Source: Mixophyes australis (lineage: Eukaryota > Chordata > Amphibia > Anura > Limnodynastidae). Taken from it: 64,000 bases of DNA. A model generated the notes under the pieces. It searched no databases. It saw only the letters and a list, made by a program, of their open reading frames with translations, and was not told the origin of the DNA. The position numbers were made by a program, and so were the translations under genes. Location of the stretch: the NCBI GenBank assembly GCA_036250195.1, contig JAVHZZ010000005.1, positions 74,201,505 through 74,265,504 on the forward strand, read 5' to 3'. Shown in pieces: positions 12,080 through 24,260 of the stretch. The number at the start of each line of letters is the position of its first letter. The first letter of the stretch is position 1.

Positions 12080-12930
12080 TTGTATTAGTCGGCATCCCAA
12101 CCCATCCCAAAGTTTTTTAATGTAGTTGATGTCAGGGGTCTGTGCAGCCCAGACAATTTGTTCCACACCAAACATGTGAAACCATTTTTGAAAACAACCT
12201 CACTTTGAGTATTGTCATAATGAAACAGGAAAGGGCTTTCCCCAACTGTTGCTACAAACTTGGAAGCACATAATTCTCTGTAATGTCATTGTATACTGTA
12301 GCATTAAGATTTAATTCCACTGGAACAAAGAAGCCAATGTCATTAAACCATTAAAACTAGCTCCAGACCATTATTCTTTCTACACCAAAATTTACAGTTT
12401 CCAGAACAAATTCAGGTAGAAAGCATTCTCCTGGGTCCAGTTGCGGTGCGGTTTACGCCACTCCAGTACACATTTGGCACATGGTAACTGAGGCTTGTGT
12501 GCGGCTGTTTGCCCATGAAATCTCAATCCATGGAGCTCCGAACAAACAGTTCTTCTGCTGACCTTTGAGAGGCAGTTTGCAACTCAGTAGTAAGTGTTAC
12601 AACTGAGGACAGATTTTTACACACTATGCACTTCAGCACTCGGCGGTCCCTTTCTTTGAGTTTGCGAGGTCTAATGGTTCACGCCTGAGCTATTGCTGCT
12701 CCTAGATGTTTCCACTTCACAATAACAGTACTTATCACTGACTGGGCCAGCTCCAGCAGGGCAGAAATCTGATGAACTTAAAGACGTGGAAAGGCGGCAT
12801 CCAATGGCAGTACCATGTTGAAAGTCACTGTGCTCCCTAGTATAACTCAATTCTACTGCTAATGTCTGACCATGGCGATTGCATGGCTATATGCTTGAGT
12901 TTATGCACCTGTTAGCAAGGGGGGGCTGGG
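12080..12930 (-). mobile_element. Decayed Tc1-like DNA transposon
   Basis: On the minus strand, fragments resemble the C-terminal part of Tc1-type transposases and a Tc1-like end region (ACCTGTTAGCAAG is seen on the plus strand at 12908-12920). The region is full of stops and lacks a recognisable intact terminal repeat. The class is assigned from memory of similar amphibian and fish Tc1 sequences, so it is tentative. Confidence 0.5.
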
Positions 12931-13401
12931 TTGACATATAGGAGCATGGGATTGTTGTTAATTTTTCCAAATTCATCTCCCCTCAGATAGATGCCATTAA
13001 CTGTGCATTAAAGCAATAAACAGAGGATGTGGATGCCATTTAACTTGCACATCCAATGGTCTGTTTCAAGGGCATTTTTATCCTCCATATTTTGTCAGTG
13101 AGAAAACAATGGTGTAATGAAGCTTTGAAAAACTCCAGTAGAGACGCACAAAACTGAATGGCAAACGGTGTCTTGTCTCAAAACACAAACACTTGTCGAA
13201 GTGTAATTTTTAATAAGTCGATAGGATTGTATATTTGATGGTCAGTTCATTGTATTTTACTATGACGTTATTGTTGTCTTTAATAAGTAAGATAAATAAA
13301 AAGAGGATTTATGTACTTACGTTAAATCCGTTTCTCTGATTCCGTCTGAGGGACACTGCTTACCATGGGTTGTGGAGGGGAGTTTGGGAGTTGGCACCTA
13401 A

Positions 13402-13743
13402 CTAGTTAACTTTAGTGCTGCCGACAGACCCCTCCCCTCTACAATCCCCCTGCCTCTTCCTGTACAATCCAGTTAGTTTTAAAAAGCCCCAGGAGGAAAA
13501 CAGGGACAGACGTCCTCCCACAGGCGCCCCCTGCAGAACAGGGTGGTAGTCAAGACGCAGGTTTTTCCTGGGTCCTAGCGGCCTGGCGCTTAGCTGCAAA
13601 CGAGGACCTCCCCCTGGAAGAGGAGCCTCGGGAATTAGAATTCCTGCTTCTAAAGACTGTCCCCTCTGGAAGGGAGTCCCACGAAAGGACTGACGGAAGG
13701 AGCTGCCCCTCGGGGCGCGGCTTCTGTTAGCATATACTGGCAA
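13402..13743 (-). pseudogene. DIRS gag/RT junction fragment ending in inverted repeat
   Basis: Starts with an Arg/Ser-rich stretch (NRSRAPRGSSFRQSFRGTPF). It runs through GAPVGGRLSLFSSWGFLKLT, the usual entry to DIRS reverse transcriptase, and then reads into inverted-repeat sequence (from about residue 92). This is the deletion junction of the element. Confidence 0.55.
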
Positions 13744-13964
13744 GGAAGTGCTTTTGCCCCCCGTTGCCTGAGAAATAAGGGTATCTAATTCCGGGCCGAA
13801 TAAACCTGCTGCAGAAAAAAGGGAATAGTTTCAATGGACCCTTTTGATTCTGCATCACCTTCCCAGGATTTCAGCCAAAGTGTCCTTCTTGCTGAAATGG
13901 AGGCTGCTTGAATAGAAGAGGAACCCGAATTCTGGGCCGCCTCATAAAGGTACCCCGAATCCTC

Positions 13965-14675
13965 CTATAAATGCAAGACTAGGGGAAGAAATTCGGAGTC
14001 CTGAAAGGCCTCTGCCAGCTGGTCTGCCCATGCTTCCATGGCTCTAGCCACCCAGGCTGAAGCAAATGTAGGTCTAAAAACAGAACCCGCAGCCGCAAAT
14101 ATAGATTTGAGCTGGGTTTCAACCTTGCGTCCATTGGCGTCCGGGAGGGACGCTGAGCCAGGGGCTGGAAGTAAAGTATGCTTTGCCAGGTGAGCAATAG
14201 GGATATCCACTTTTGGAATAGTTTTCCCAGCGCACCACTTCTTCCTCCTGTAAGGGATACAGGGAAGAGAACCTTTTAGGGATCGAAATTCTTTTCTCAG
14301 GCTGTTTCTATGCCCCTTCCGCAATATCTCTAAGTTCTGCAGAGGGGGAAAACGGCTGGCCTTCCTTTTGGCCTTTTTAAAGAGACTTCTGTCTCTGGGA
14401 GTAATATCCTCCTGCTCTGGGAAATCCAGCGCCTGTCTAACCGCTAAAACCAAATCATTAACAAATTGGCCTTTAGGATTCTCTCCCTGTTCTGAGGAAT
14501 GACCTAGGTCAGTATCGGAATAAACTTCCCCTTCTTCCTCAGACTCCACCTCAGAGTCTGAAAGGACTAAAAGGGGGTTAGCAGATCTAGGCCTCTTTCT
14601 TTTAGCAGGCGGGTTATTAGAGGAGTCAAGCAACTGATTAAGCTTGTCCAAACCTCTGATAAAAGCTGTAAACAA
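13965..14675 (-). pseudogene. DIRS gag-like ORF, main part (236 aa)
   Basis: A 236-residue open frame. The N-terminal part is basic (PPAKRKRPRS) then acidic (SDSEVESEEEGEVYSDTD). A Lys/Arg-rich stretch follows (RSLFKKAKRKASRFP, YRRKKW). The C-terminal part, IFAAAGSVFRPTFASAWVAR then AMEAWADQLAEAF, is the conserved segment I recall from vertebrate DIRS ORF1 proteins. It continues upstream in another frame at 14638-14964 and downstream after a break at 13402-13743, so the original ORF is broken at least twice. Confidence 0.6.
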
Positions 14676-14964
14676 AGCCGGTTCTGTGACAACCTGGCTG
14701 GGTCAGTTGTAATGATGAAGGTCCCGGCAAAATCAATATACTAAAAGCTGAGGAGGCCGGGAGGCCTGACTGCGTATTAGCATTACTAGCCACTGAAGTT
14801 GCAACAGAAGATAGCAGCTGATTTGACTGAAACACCATCTGGGCTAAAGAGGTAACCGACTGTGTTAGGGAGGTGACCCAGGCCGGTTCCTCAGGCGGAG
14901 GGGCTGTGACCTGCTGGGTTTGCGCAGTAGACGCCCCTGCTTCGCACGCAGCGCAGAGCGCCAA
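14638..14964 (-). pseudogene. DIRS gag-like ORF, N-terminal fragment
   Basis: A 108-residue frame starting MALCAACEAGAS, with a Gln/Pro-rich stretch and the helical segment WVTSLTQSVTSLAQMVFQSN. It overlaps the start of the next frame (14675) by 38 nt, so one frameshift probably separates parts of one former ORF. The homology call rests on context. Confidence 0.45.
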
Positions 14965-15125
14965 AGGGTCCTTCTGCCCACATGGTAATTTTACATGACA
15001 TTTTAGAACATGTGAAATATTTTGCTATAGGTCCCTTTCCCTTATCAGTCATTTTCTTATAAAGGAAGGTACACCAAGCACACAGACCAAAATATCAATC
15101 TAGCTGAATAACAGATAGAGATAAA

Positions 15126-15127
<2 letters not shown>

Positions 15128-15179
<52 letters not shown>

Positions 15180-15181
15180 TG
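15128..15181. repeat. (GA)n microsatellite inside DIRS element
   Basis: About 54 bp of GA repeats with scattered GAAA interruptions, between the gag-like region and the right part of the element. Confidence 0.9.
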
Positions 15182-15746
15182 AGTAGTAAAGTATGGAAGG
15201 AACAGAGTAAATGACAAGTAATCAACTAATATCTTATGAAAAGTTGTACTTGAAAAATTTAAACACCATAAATATTTATGGCTAGTAGGAGACTATAATA
15301 TAAACCTGCTAGCCCAGTAATAAACAACAGATATGTGTTTAAATAAGCTGATACTTAGCCGAATGGCCACAAAGGGGAGAAGTCCAGCAGCTCAGTCCTG
15401 TGCTCTCCCTCAGCTCTGTTCCTCTTCCCGGGCTTCTGCCTTGGCGCCAGAACCTTGGGAAAGACCATCTCTCTCTCTGTAAGGAGGGGGGGACTCTATG
15501 TATTAGCTCCCCCCTCTTCCATTTTGCTGATGTTCCTGATCCCTATATGTCCATAGGAAAAACGGCTTTTAGCGTGGCAGAGTAGTGGAGACCTCTATTT
15601 GTTCCTCTTCCCAGGACAGAGGTCTCCGCAGCGGTATCTATCCGACGCCCCCCTCCTATGTATGAGGAGGGAATCTTGGAATCGCCCCCTCCTCCTTCTC
15701 CTCAGCGCTCTCGACCATCCAAAATGTCCGCCGGCTTTATCGTTAT

Positions 15747-15792
15747 CCGATAACCGGCGCTCTATGCCTGTAATGGCAGCGCCGGTTATCGG
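15747..15792. other. Perfect 15-bp hairpin inside DIRS element
   Basis: CCGATAACCGGCGCT (15747-15761) is exactly complementary to AGCGCCGGTTATCGG (15778-15792), with a 16-nt loop. It sits in a GC-rich block (15600-15970) that is open on both strands but resembles no protein I know. Confidence 0.75.
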
Positions 15793-16964
15793 GGAGGCTG
15801 TAGGAGTGCAGCGGTCTCTGAGACCGCTTGTCACTCCAGTAATCAGGCACCCGAAATATTGCTTCCAGTCCCTGTCAGTGAGAGCCGCTGGCTCTCTGCT
15901 GACAGGGGAATGCCTGCGCTGCTCTGCTGTGAGTGTGTTCTCTATAGTAGAACACACTCCAGCGCTGCCACCTGTGTAAAAATAGAACATAAAAGAAAAA
16001 AATAAAATTTCTTAAAATTATACTAAGCACTAAAAAACTCTGCCCATACTCCAGGGCACCTAAAAAAAACTGGATTGTACAGGAAGAGGCAGGGGGATTG
16101 TAGAGGGGAGGGGTCTGTCGGCAGCACTAAAGTTAACTAGTTAGGTGCCAACTCCCAAGCTCCCCTCCACAACCCATGGTAAGCAGTGTCCCCCAGGCTG
16201 GATGAAAGAGAAACCTAAGATTCCTATATTGAATAAAATTAATTTCAGTCACTACCTACTTTGAATATTAATTAGAGTCTAATATATTACTTGTGAAACT
16301 AATCTATATGGAAGTAACAAGATTTGCAAGTATATTTAGTATAAACACAGTCATTTGTTGTATTCATACACTTAGGTGTGGAAAGTAATTTGTGATGGGA
16401 ATAAGTCCCTGATGGACATCCTGAAATAGTCTAGACTTTATGTTCAATATCTTAATAATTAGATAAGTAAGTATAAGTATTAAATAAAAGGTTGAGAGTC
16501 CTGGAAAATGACACTTATCTGTTGTTAAATTCTTATTAATTTAAGAGTAACTATGACTTCACTAATTGTAATATTTAAGATTTACCTGTGAATCCTTGAC
16601 CAAAAGAGACAGATGTCAACATTGCCTGAGGGACCTAAACAAAGACATAATTTCATCCGCCCAGAGAGACAAAACTTATTGCATATTATAATTAACTTCA
16701 TTTTGAATTGCTGTATACCATTGCAATAATTTATGTATATTTGGGATCTGGTCCCATTGTTCAAATAGTATAAAAACTTCACTCTGTGGATCAGTAACAG
16801 AGGATTCAGTAATAAAACTCTAGGCTAACGTTAGCAGTGCTGCGTGATTCAATTTCAAACTAATGTTTTATTAAAGAAATGTATTTATTTTCCCTTTAAG
16901 CAACCAGATTGGACAATCAATTATTTTTTACTTTATTACACTTCAGAGTTCTTAGCTGTAAACA

Positions 16965-18070
16965 TTCTGCATGCCCATGTGGCATGGCACAAAAGAACGC
17001 CTGAATACCACCTGACTTCTGATAAACGCGAACAAGAAATCAACTTAATATAAACTAAACATATTTTTTTAATGTGGTTTATAAAAAAATATGTTTTAGA
17101 GCAGACCTAACAATTTCAAAATGTGTTTCCCTTTAGAATTCATAAAACATGCTTAGTTAAAAATGTAGAGCATACAGACCAGTACGGCAGAAAATTAAAT
17201 GTTAAGTGCACTGTGTTTCTTATATAAGTCCATTTGCGCGCTGTATCTTGCGTCAATACCTCTGCGCATGCTCATGAACAGACCTTATGACAATAATGGA
17301 AGTTACATGCAATTCATGCCCTAAAGCAAATTACACTTATGGCAGCTGGAATATGGGTGGTAAGGGGCGGGCGGACGTAGACACATGTACAGTAAGGCAG
17401 GCCGATGCAAATGCAATCGATTCAAGTCTTAGGTTTCTCTTTTAAGTACCCTTGTTTTTAGAAGTATCATTTACACCACCTATAGGGCAGGTGTAAGTGC
17501 CAACTGATAGTCATTATTTGCAAAAGCACATGTATGCGTGCCACTAGATAGCACAGAACATTAGTATGCAAGTGAGATAGATTCTAAAAATGAATTGTAT
17601 ATACAGTACACATTAAAAACATCTTGATTTATGTATTTAATGTTAAAAAAAATATAATTTATTTTTATTAATGATTATGTTCATAGTTGTTCATTTATTT
17701 TATAATAAACATTGTTTTATATTTCTTCTGATGTGACCTTATATTGCACATATGCTTGTATGAATATTGCACCCTGTTCTGTCTGTTAATATATGGCAAG
17801 TAACATTTAGGCAGAGCGTACTTACACCCAGATTCAAATCAAAGTGCGTCTTGAGATCCTCTGGGATTTGAATATGGTCGGAACTACGCTCATGTTGCGT
17901 GCTCTTTTGTAAACCGTAACTTGCGTGCAAATTTGTTCCGTTTCGAATGACATCCATGATGTATATAATATTCCAGCATACAATACATTCCTAAATGACC
18001 TGCATACACACAGCATCATTATTTAGCAGATTGTATGGTCTGTGTGAGCAGTATAAGGCTGTGTGAATAC
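16965..18070. repeat. Unclassified interspersed repeat, copy A
   Basis: Shares ordered blocks with 18700-19265. GCATGCCCATGTGGCATGGC and the AAAGAACGCCTGAATACCAC block are at 16968-17013. GCAGACCTAACAATTTCAAA is at about 17101. A block with ACAATACATTCCTAAATGAC is at about 17980-18000, followed by AGCAGATTGTATGGTCTGTG. Copy A is longer because of extra AT-rich sequence at about 17240-17740. No termini, coding potential or class could be defined. Confidence 0.5.
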
Positions 18071-18699
18071 AAAAAAAGACCAATACAAAAATTAAAAATG
18101 GTGCAGATGGAGAGAGTACACATTCCATAATGTAATATATTGTATAAAACAGTAATCAATACAACTGGCTGTAATCATGCCCAATAACAAAAATCAGGAC
18201 ACACTTGTCCAGCCCACTAATCCTTGGATCATGTTCTTGCCATGCAAGCATACTGAATTCACCCACCTTTGTGGTCTACCCTTACCAAGCATCCAGTCTA
18301 TAGGAAACAATAAAAGGTTTCTTGGGGGATATGCAAATATGAAGGATCTTTATGTCCATCTTTAATCATTCACAGAAAACAAAGTGAAAATACATTTTAA
18401 TTATAATTAGGGTATACTTTCAATATGCATTTAGACCTAGGTTTATAGATCCAATTAAAGCTCTAGGTGCTATGGAGCCTTAACCCAGCACTGAATGGCA
18501 AATGGTTTCTTCTCCCAAACTCCTCAGGGAGCAAATGTAATAAACTGTGGATTCATCAAATAGACAATTTTCGATGATTTTGACAACCATATTTAAAAAG
18601 GCAATTTTATCAAAGACAAAATTCACCAGGTATTAATATGGCATTTACTAATCTGCAGTTTAATACACTTACCCCCAGTAATCTTGATCTGTAAATATG

Positions 18700-19265
18700 G
18701 TGCATGCCCATGTGGCAGAGCACAAAAGAATGCCTGAATACCACCTGAATTTTGATAAATGCGGACAGGAAATAAACGCTGTCTGGATTGGTGAGATGAG
18801 CACGTGTTTAAAGGCTGATGGAAATGTGCCAGTGGAGAGAGACAGGTTGAAGAGGTGAGCTAGAGGTGGGCATGCAATGGTGAAGAGAAGCAGAGAATTT
18901 GGTAGGAAATAGGTTCAACAGGACTGACAGGTAATCAACCCCATCTAAAATAAATTTAGTGTTGTTTATGAAGAATTATCAGTTAAAGCAGATCTACCAA
19001 TATCAAAATGTCTTCCCCTATTAGATTCATAGAACATACTTAGTATGAATTATGGACCATACAGTACAGTATGGCACAAAATGAAATGTTTAGCACATGT
19101 GTTTGTTACATACACTTGATGTATATACAGTCATATTCCAACATACTATACATCCCTAAATATCCAGAATATAATACAACCCCACTGCCCAACATATTAT
19201 ACATACTATACAGCTCCGACAGTACAGCAGATTATATAATCTACAATGTCCACCATTACACTTGA
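18700..19265. repeat. Unclassified interspersed repeat, copy B
   Basis: Second copy of the repeat at 16965, with the same blocks in the same order: GCATGCCCATGTGGCAGAGC, GCAGATCTACCAATATCAAA, ACTATACATCCCTAAATATC, CAGCAGATTATATAATC. It directly precedes the second L2 copy. It may be a local duplication or two insertions of one family. Confidence 0.5.
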
Positions 19266-20245
19266 AACAATTATCAGCTTTTGGCCAGTAGGTGGAGCTG
19301 TGGTTTTTAGGGTTCTATTTATCATGGAGCAGAGATAGATTTACAACTTGCTAACTCAACCCTGTTCCCTTGCATGTTCTGTACTCCCTCTCACCCACAG
19401 CATGCCCACCTCTTAAACCTGTTTCTCTCCACTGGCACATGTTCATCCTCATTTAAAAACACACTCGCTTTACCAATCCTAAAAATAAAGCATTTCTAAA
19501 GCCATCCTCTTTCTCTTCTCCTTTTTGCCTCCAAACTTCTTGAGCAAATTGTGAACAGCCACCTATCTTACTTTCTCTATTCTCATTCTGCAATCTGGCC
19601 TCTGCCCCAATATTCCACTGAGACTGCACTCACAAAAGTGATAAATTATTTACTTCAGTAAAGGATAAGGGTTGATACTCCATAATAAGCCTTCTGAACC
19701 TCTGTGTTGATGACCCTCTTCTCCTGCACACCCTTCACTCCAATTGCATGTGTGATACTGTTCTCCCTGGTTCATCTCCAATGAAACTGCTAATTTAGTG
19801 CCTCTACCTCTGGCACATACGGCCTTCCACACTCTATATAAATAAATGTTGATGATGATGATGATTATTAAGGGCTCTGTTCTTGGCCCTATGCTTTCTA
19901 GCTGTACACCTATTCTCCTGGGGAGTTAATTTGCTTATTCAGCCTACAGTACCACCTCTACTTTGACCCAAATCTACCTCTCTTCCCCTGACCTTTTCCC
20001 TACTGTACTATCTTGCTTAACCAACTGTCTTCCTGCTATTTCCACATGGATTTCCCAACACTATCTAAGCCTCAACATGTCCCAAACAGAGCTTATCTTC
20101 TTCCCTCTTCCTAGAGTCACCACCTCCACTCAAATCTCCCACACCTTTAAGAACACCACAATTTGCTCAGTCTCCAAAGGCCTTTGCTATCACACTTGTC
20201 TCATCTGGCATTGCCCACATCCATCTATCCCCACTTCAATCTATC

Positions 20246-20975
20246 TGTCATGAAAGGCAGATTATGGGAATGGTCCTGATTGTTGCTAGAGTGACAGCTT
20301 ACCTTCAGAGAGGTGCGGAATCTAATGGTGGAAAGGTGTTCACCAGGGATTCCCGCAAGGGAATATGACCTTGGCTGCTCTCCACCGCAGGTCGCGGTCC
20401 TCTAGGGGGCGCAGATCAGCGAATGTGCAGAACCACCAAGTAGTTGTTGAGTAGAGATGAGCTGTAGAGGTAATTGCTGGGAAGCAGTAAGCAGCACAGG
20501 TATTGCTGAGTAGAGATGAGCTGCACAGGTAATTGCTGAGTGGCAGTAAGCAGCACAGGTGCTGCTGAGTAGAGATGAGCTGCACAGGTAATTGCTGAGT
20601 TCAGTGAGGAGCTCAGTTATTCTGAATTGCACAGGTAATGCCGAGATTCAGTGAGCAGATCAGGTATTCTGAGTAGCAACAAGCTGCACCATCCATGATA
20701 TCAGGAACAACAGGAGTCAGAGGAAATGCTTCCTATCAGGTAGAGAGACCTGATGATCTGACACCCATTAAAGGGAGGAGGGCCCTTATAAAGGGAACTG
20801 GCTGCAGATCATCCAATCACTGTGGAGCAGAGGTTTTGATGGTTCCCATGGAAACGCATGCGCAGACCACTAGGCAAGATGGCGTCCGATGGTAGAGGAA
20901 CGCAGATAGCGGTAACCAAGGGAAACCAAAGCACACAGTGAAGCACACGGAGCAAAACTGATGAGATGTGTGATA
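20246..20975 (-). mobile_element. Solo LTR (Gypsy-like) inserted in L2
   Basis: Begins TGTCATG and ends TGTGATA on the plus strand. It is flanked by the 5-bp duplication CTATC at 20241-20245 and 20976-20980. On the minus strand it reads as an LTR, with a YY1-like GACGCCATCTTG (20877-20888), an NRF1-like TGCGCATGCG (about 20856-20865), ATTGG (CCAAT box) and TTTATAAGG (TATA) in promoter order. A 65-bp tandem repeat unit (GTAGAGATGAGCTG...) occurs about three times at 20450-20650. No internal retroviral genes are present. Confidence 0.78.
20450..20690. repeat. 65-bp tandem repeat inside LTR
   Basis: The unit GTAGAGATGAGCTG...GGTAATTGCTGAG...CAGTAAGCAGCACAGGT is repeated about three times, with a decayed fourth copy. 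Confidence 0.75.
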
Positions 20976-21505
20976 CTATCTTAAATGCCGACGAAAAACT
21001 GTTCTTCCTCTCTCACCACTGCATATCTGCTGCACCACCTTGCAATTCATACACTGGCTGTCCTATGTCCACCATAACCAAATTGCCCAACCCTTAACAA
21101 CCCCACCTATTAATACATCAAAATTCTCTTTATCTTGCCCTCTTAGATCCAACTCTGACCTGCATCTGCGCCTCATCTCTAGTAATCACCACTCTCTCCC
21201 GCCTACAAGATTTTTCATGTGCCACTACCCTCTTATGGAATTCCCTACCACACCAAATCAGACTCATCCATCTCTTTATTAGAGCTTACTCTACTCCTGC
21301 TAATAATACTTACACTAATGAACTTTCACAACTGCCCCAATTTTCACTCTAAACCACAATTGTTCCCCCCACCCTTTGTTTTTCATGTCTGTATTTATTT
21401 TATCTACCTGGTATGTCCCCATTTTTACCTATGTCCGATTTTTCACACGTCTAGCAATGCGAAACACTGTGGCGCCTTACAAATCAACAATAATAATAAT
21501 TTTTT

Positions 21506-24260
21506 TATTGCTGCTTCTCGCGATAGAAAATGATGTATTGCCGCTATGTATTATGAAAATTCCACAAGGGTAGGTCAGTGATGTTCAGCTCCCCATTCCC
21601 GATGATGCTGCCTGGCAGCTGTAAAAGGACTCTAAATGCTTTGCTGTCTATGTTAATTGTGCGGGAGAGGCCCCCATTGAAAGCCATGGCTGGTGATTAC
21701 CAGCGATATCTACACAAACCCATGGGCTTTGGTAAATATGGAGAAGCCCTTAATTCGACAAAAACACCTGTTAGAGAAAGGGCTTTTCTCCCTTTCTTAA
21801 ACAGGCCCCTCAGAGTGATCTAGTAGGTAATCTTTTGAAACAGCAAGCAACAGGTTCAGAAGGGATGGCGGTGAAATATGATACATAAAAAGTGTTAGCT
21901 CCTCTTTAGTCAATTCATTGAAACACAGCAATTACACAGCATCTGCACTGCATCACAAATCTTAACTTCTCAGATCTCCTTTTATTTTGTATGTGATGTG
22001 TGGTAAATGTAATACTATATGATGATTTCTTTTTTTGTTCATGAACACATTCACTGTAGAAAGGATCATTGATTTCTCAAAATAAAAATAGTGCATGCGG
22101 AGTCTATGGTCTATCACTTGTTCTCTATTAAAATGTATGTGTATAATCTGCCCCTTTTCCACAGGGTTTATTGACTGTGTGATTCCATGTGACCAATATA
22201 ACATGACTTGCATAGAGAATAAGCACCAAGCTATAGAAGTCCTGTACTGCAAGTGTAATGTATTAAATACTTCCTACATTTTTAACTAAAAGCATGGTGT
22301 CACCTTTGCCAGATAGATATATACTATAAGTATGATACACAAGTCTATTTTTTATAGGGGGTGTTTTCTAGTGCCTGGAAACCCCCCTCCAAGCTTGGAG
22401 CCTTGTATAATTGAGGTGGCTGGACCTTGCCGCGCTTCACACGGCTCTGCTTGAAAAGGGAGAGCTTTGTGCACCTAACAGTAGTGCACGCAGCATTGCC
22501 CATGTATATTATATGGATAGGAAGAATTAGAGAGCAGCCAAGCACTGTCTAATATTATAGCCATGCCCCCATGCATGCTGCTCATGCCCACTGGTGGCGT
22601 GGTGTGGAAACCCCCCTCTACAAATCCTGCGTTTGTCCCTGCTCCCTCATGGTGAGAGGTTTCGCAATGTCTGTGTGATAAAAGCTTGTTCCATGGAGCC
22701 TGTTTACCATGGAAAGTGCAGGTACACTTTGGTGATAGCCGGGGTTAAGTAGCTGAAAAAGAGTTTTATTACAAAAATAAAACCTTTTTATTTCTATTTT
22801 TATTTTCAATTTTTTTTTTTTATTTTAGACTTTACATTTTATGTAATATATTATATCTCTTTATATACACTTAGATACAGGTTTTTTTGGTAGCTTGACT
22901 TGTTAAACTCATTGAGTAACTCTTGTTACACCACATATTGATTTGGCACTTTACAGGTGTCCCTAATCACTTACATAGTGCTTTTCTAGAGCTTTACATC
23001 TAAATTTACATAATCCAAATAGTTTTTATTATGGGATTTCTAGTATAAATATATGAAACAATAGTGTGTCAGCAAGTCAGAGAGTCTTTGTCCCTTACTA
23101 TCAAGTGGAGGTATTTTTGGCCAATGGTATTAGATAATGTTCACTTTCATGCTGTGACTCATCAGGTTGCTATTGTCCATTTAGGTTGCCAAATCCACTT
23201 TTAGATATAAAAATATAAGTACAAATATGTACATCCTTTTCTAATGTGTATATATTAAGCAGTCATGTAGTCATAAGGCGGCTTAATTTTGTGCACACAA
23301 CACACTTGTACTATTTGTTGTCAAATTTATAGATGCATACACTAGATATATTTGTATCAGTTGGATACAGCTGTGTTGCATATTGGCTCACGCTGTAAAA
23401 GATTACATCTGTGATAATGTTCACAATCTTTTAATGTCTACAGCGTGTGTCTTTGTTATCTGCATTTATTTATTTGTTGACATGGGTTGCCTAGACAACG
23501 CTACCCAACAAAGACGTCCAATGTTATGACGTCAGAAAAAGTGTTTCCTTGATTGCTGCACATTAACAGTGGGGCTTGGCCTGTACTACTGCGAGTGTCA
23601 AGGGTGTCTCATAGGGAAGTGTTGACAGCATACATTGTAACACACCTGCACTGGGTAAGTGGTTTATTACATTACGTGTTAAAATAAAACGCATTCTATT
23701 CTATTGCGTCTATACCCATTTGCATTCATACTTGTATTTGCTTGTGGATGCATCGCAGCATGTTTATTATTTACTTAATAATTGCGGGAAAATGTATGTT
23801 TTACTTATTATGACCAGTAGTAGCATTGACTTTACACAAGGTTGCCAAGATTGAACATTCAATCACAGTTATGGACAGTTCCTGTATTATGTTACAGTAT
23901 GACTTTAGAATACAGTTAGAATTTACATGAATAAAAGAAAAAAAAGTCCTACAGATATGATGGACATTTATCCCTCGAGTGCATCACACAATCATCCAGT
24001 GACACATGTACTTTTATAGTTTTACTTCATGGCACTTTGGCAACACAATAACTCCATAAGTTCAGAAAGCCACTTGGCATACCTCCCAGCATTTCAAGTG
24101 CTGAAAGTAGAACACTTCACAATTGTTAGAAACAGACATATGTTTTCATGAGTTGACACACAACTCTGCAGACTGTGCAAAGTTTTATAAAAAAAACAGT
24201 CAGACTCTCCAAAGCTATGAACAGCACACATCATTTTAGCACATAATATACAGTCTATAG
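21506..24260. other. NEK10 intron, no recognised element
   Basis: AT-rich intron. Related short blocks TGGAAACCCCCCTCC (22376-22390) and TGGAAACCCCCCTCTAC (22606-22622) hint at an old repeat but could not be assigned. No exon was found. Confidence 0.4.

Larger units (their letters stand above)
13330..16213 (-). mobile_element. DIRS-type retroelement, internally deleted, with long inverted ends
   Basis: The ends are long inverted repeats of about 150 bp. At 13330-13485 are GTTTCTCT, GGGACACTGCTTACCATGGG and TAACTAGTTAAC or its near match; at 16060-16213 is the reverse complement. Between them, on the minus strand, is a gag-like frame (14964 to about 13402). Its last residues, VGGRLSLFSSWGFLK, match the motif that opens the DIRS reverse transcriptase. 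The sequence then passes straight into the inverted repeat. Reverse transcriptase, RNase H and tyrosine recombinase are therefore missing. Inverted termini are a hallmark of DIRS elements. No target duplication was seen, as expected for recombinase-mediated insertion. Confidence 0.75.
19380..21505 (+). mobile_element. L2-type LINE, decayed (copy 2), split by a solo LTR
   Basis: Same LINE family and orientation as copy 1. It runs from about TTAAACCTGTTTCTCTCC at 19414, through CAATCTGGCCTCTGCCCC at 19590, to the 3' end GTGGCGCCTTACAAATC at 21470-21486, followed by an (AAT)n-type tail. A 730-bp LTR interrupts it at 20246-20975. It has many stops. Confidence 0.75.

Noticed and set aside
15595..15990. 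Open frames of about 130 codons on both strands
   Set aside because: Overlapping frames on both strands in a GC-rich block of the DIRS-type element; no domain or splice context.
17155..17345. GCGCATGCTCATG block near 17265 as an NRF1-driven promoter
   Set aside because: A single weak match in an AT-rich repeat with no TATA or exon nearby.
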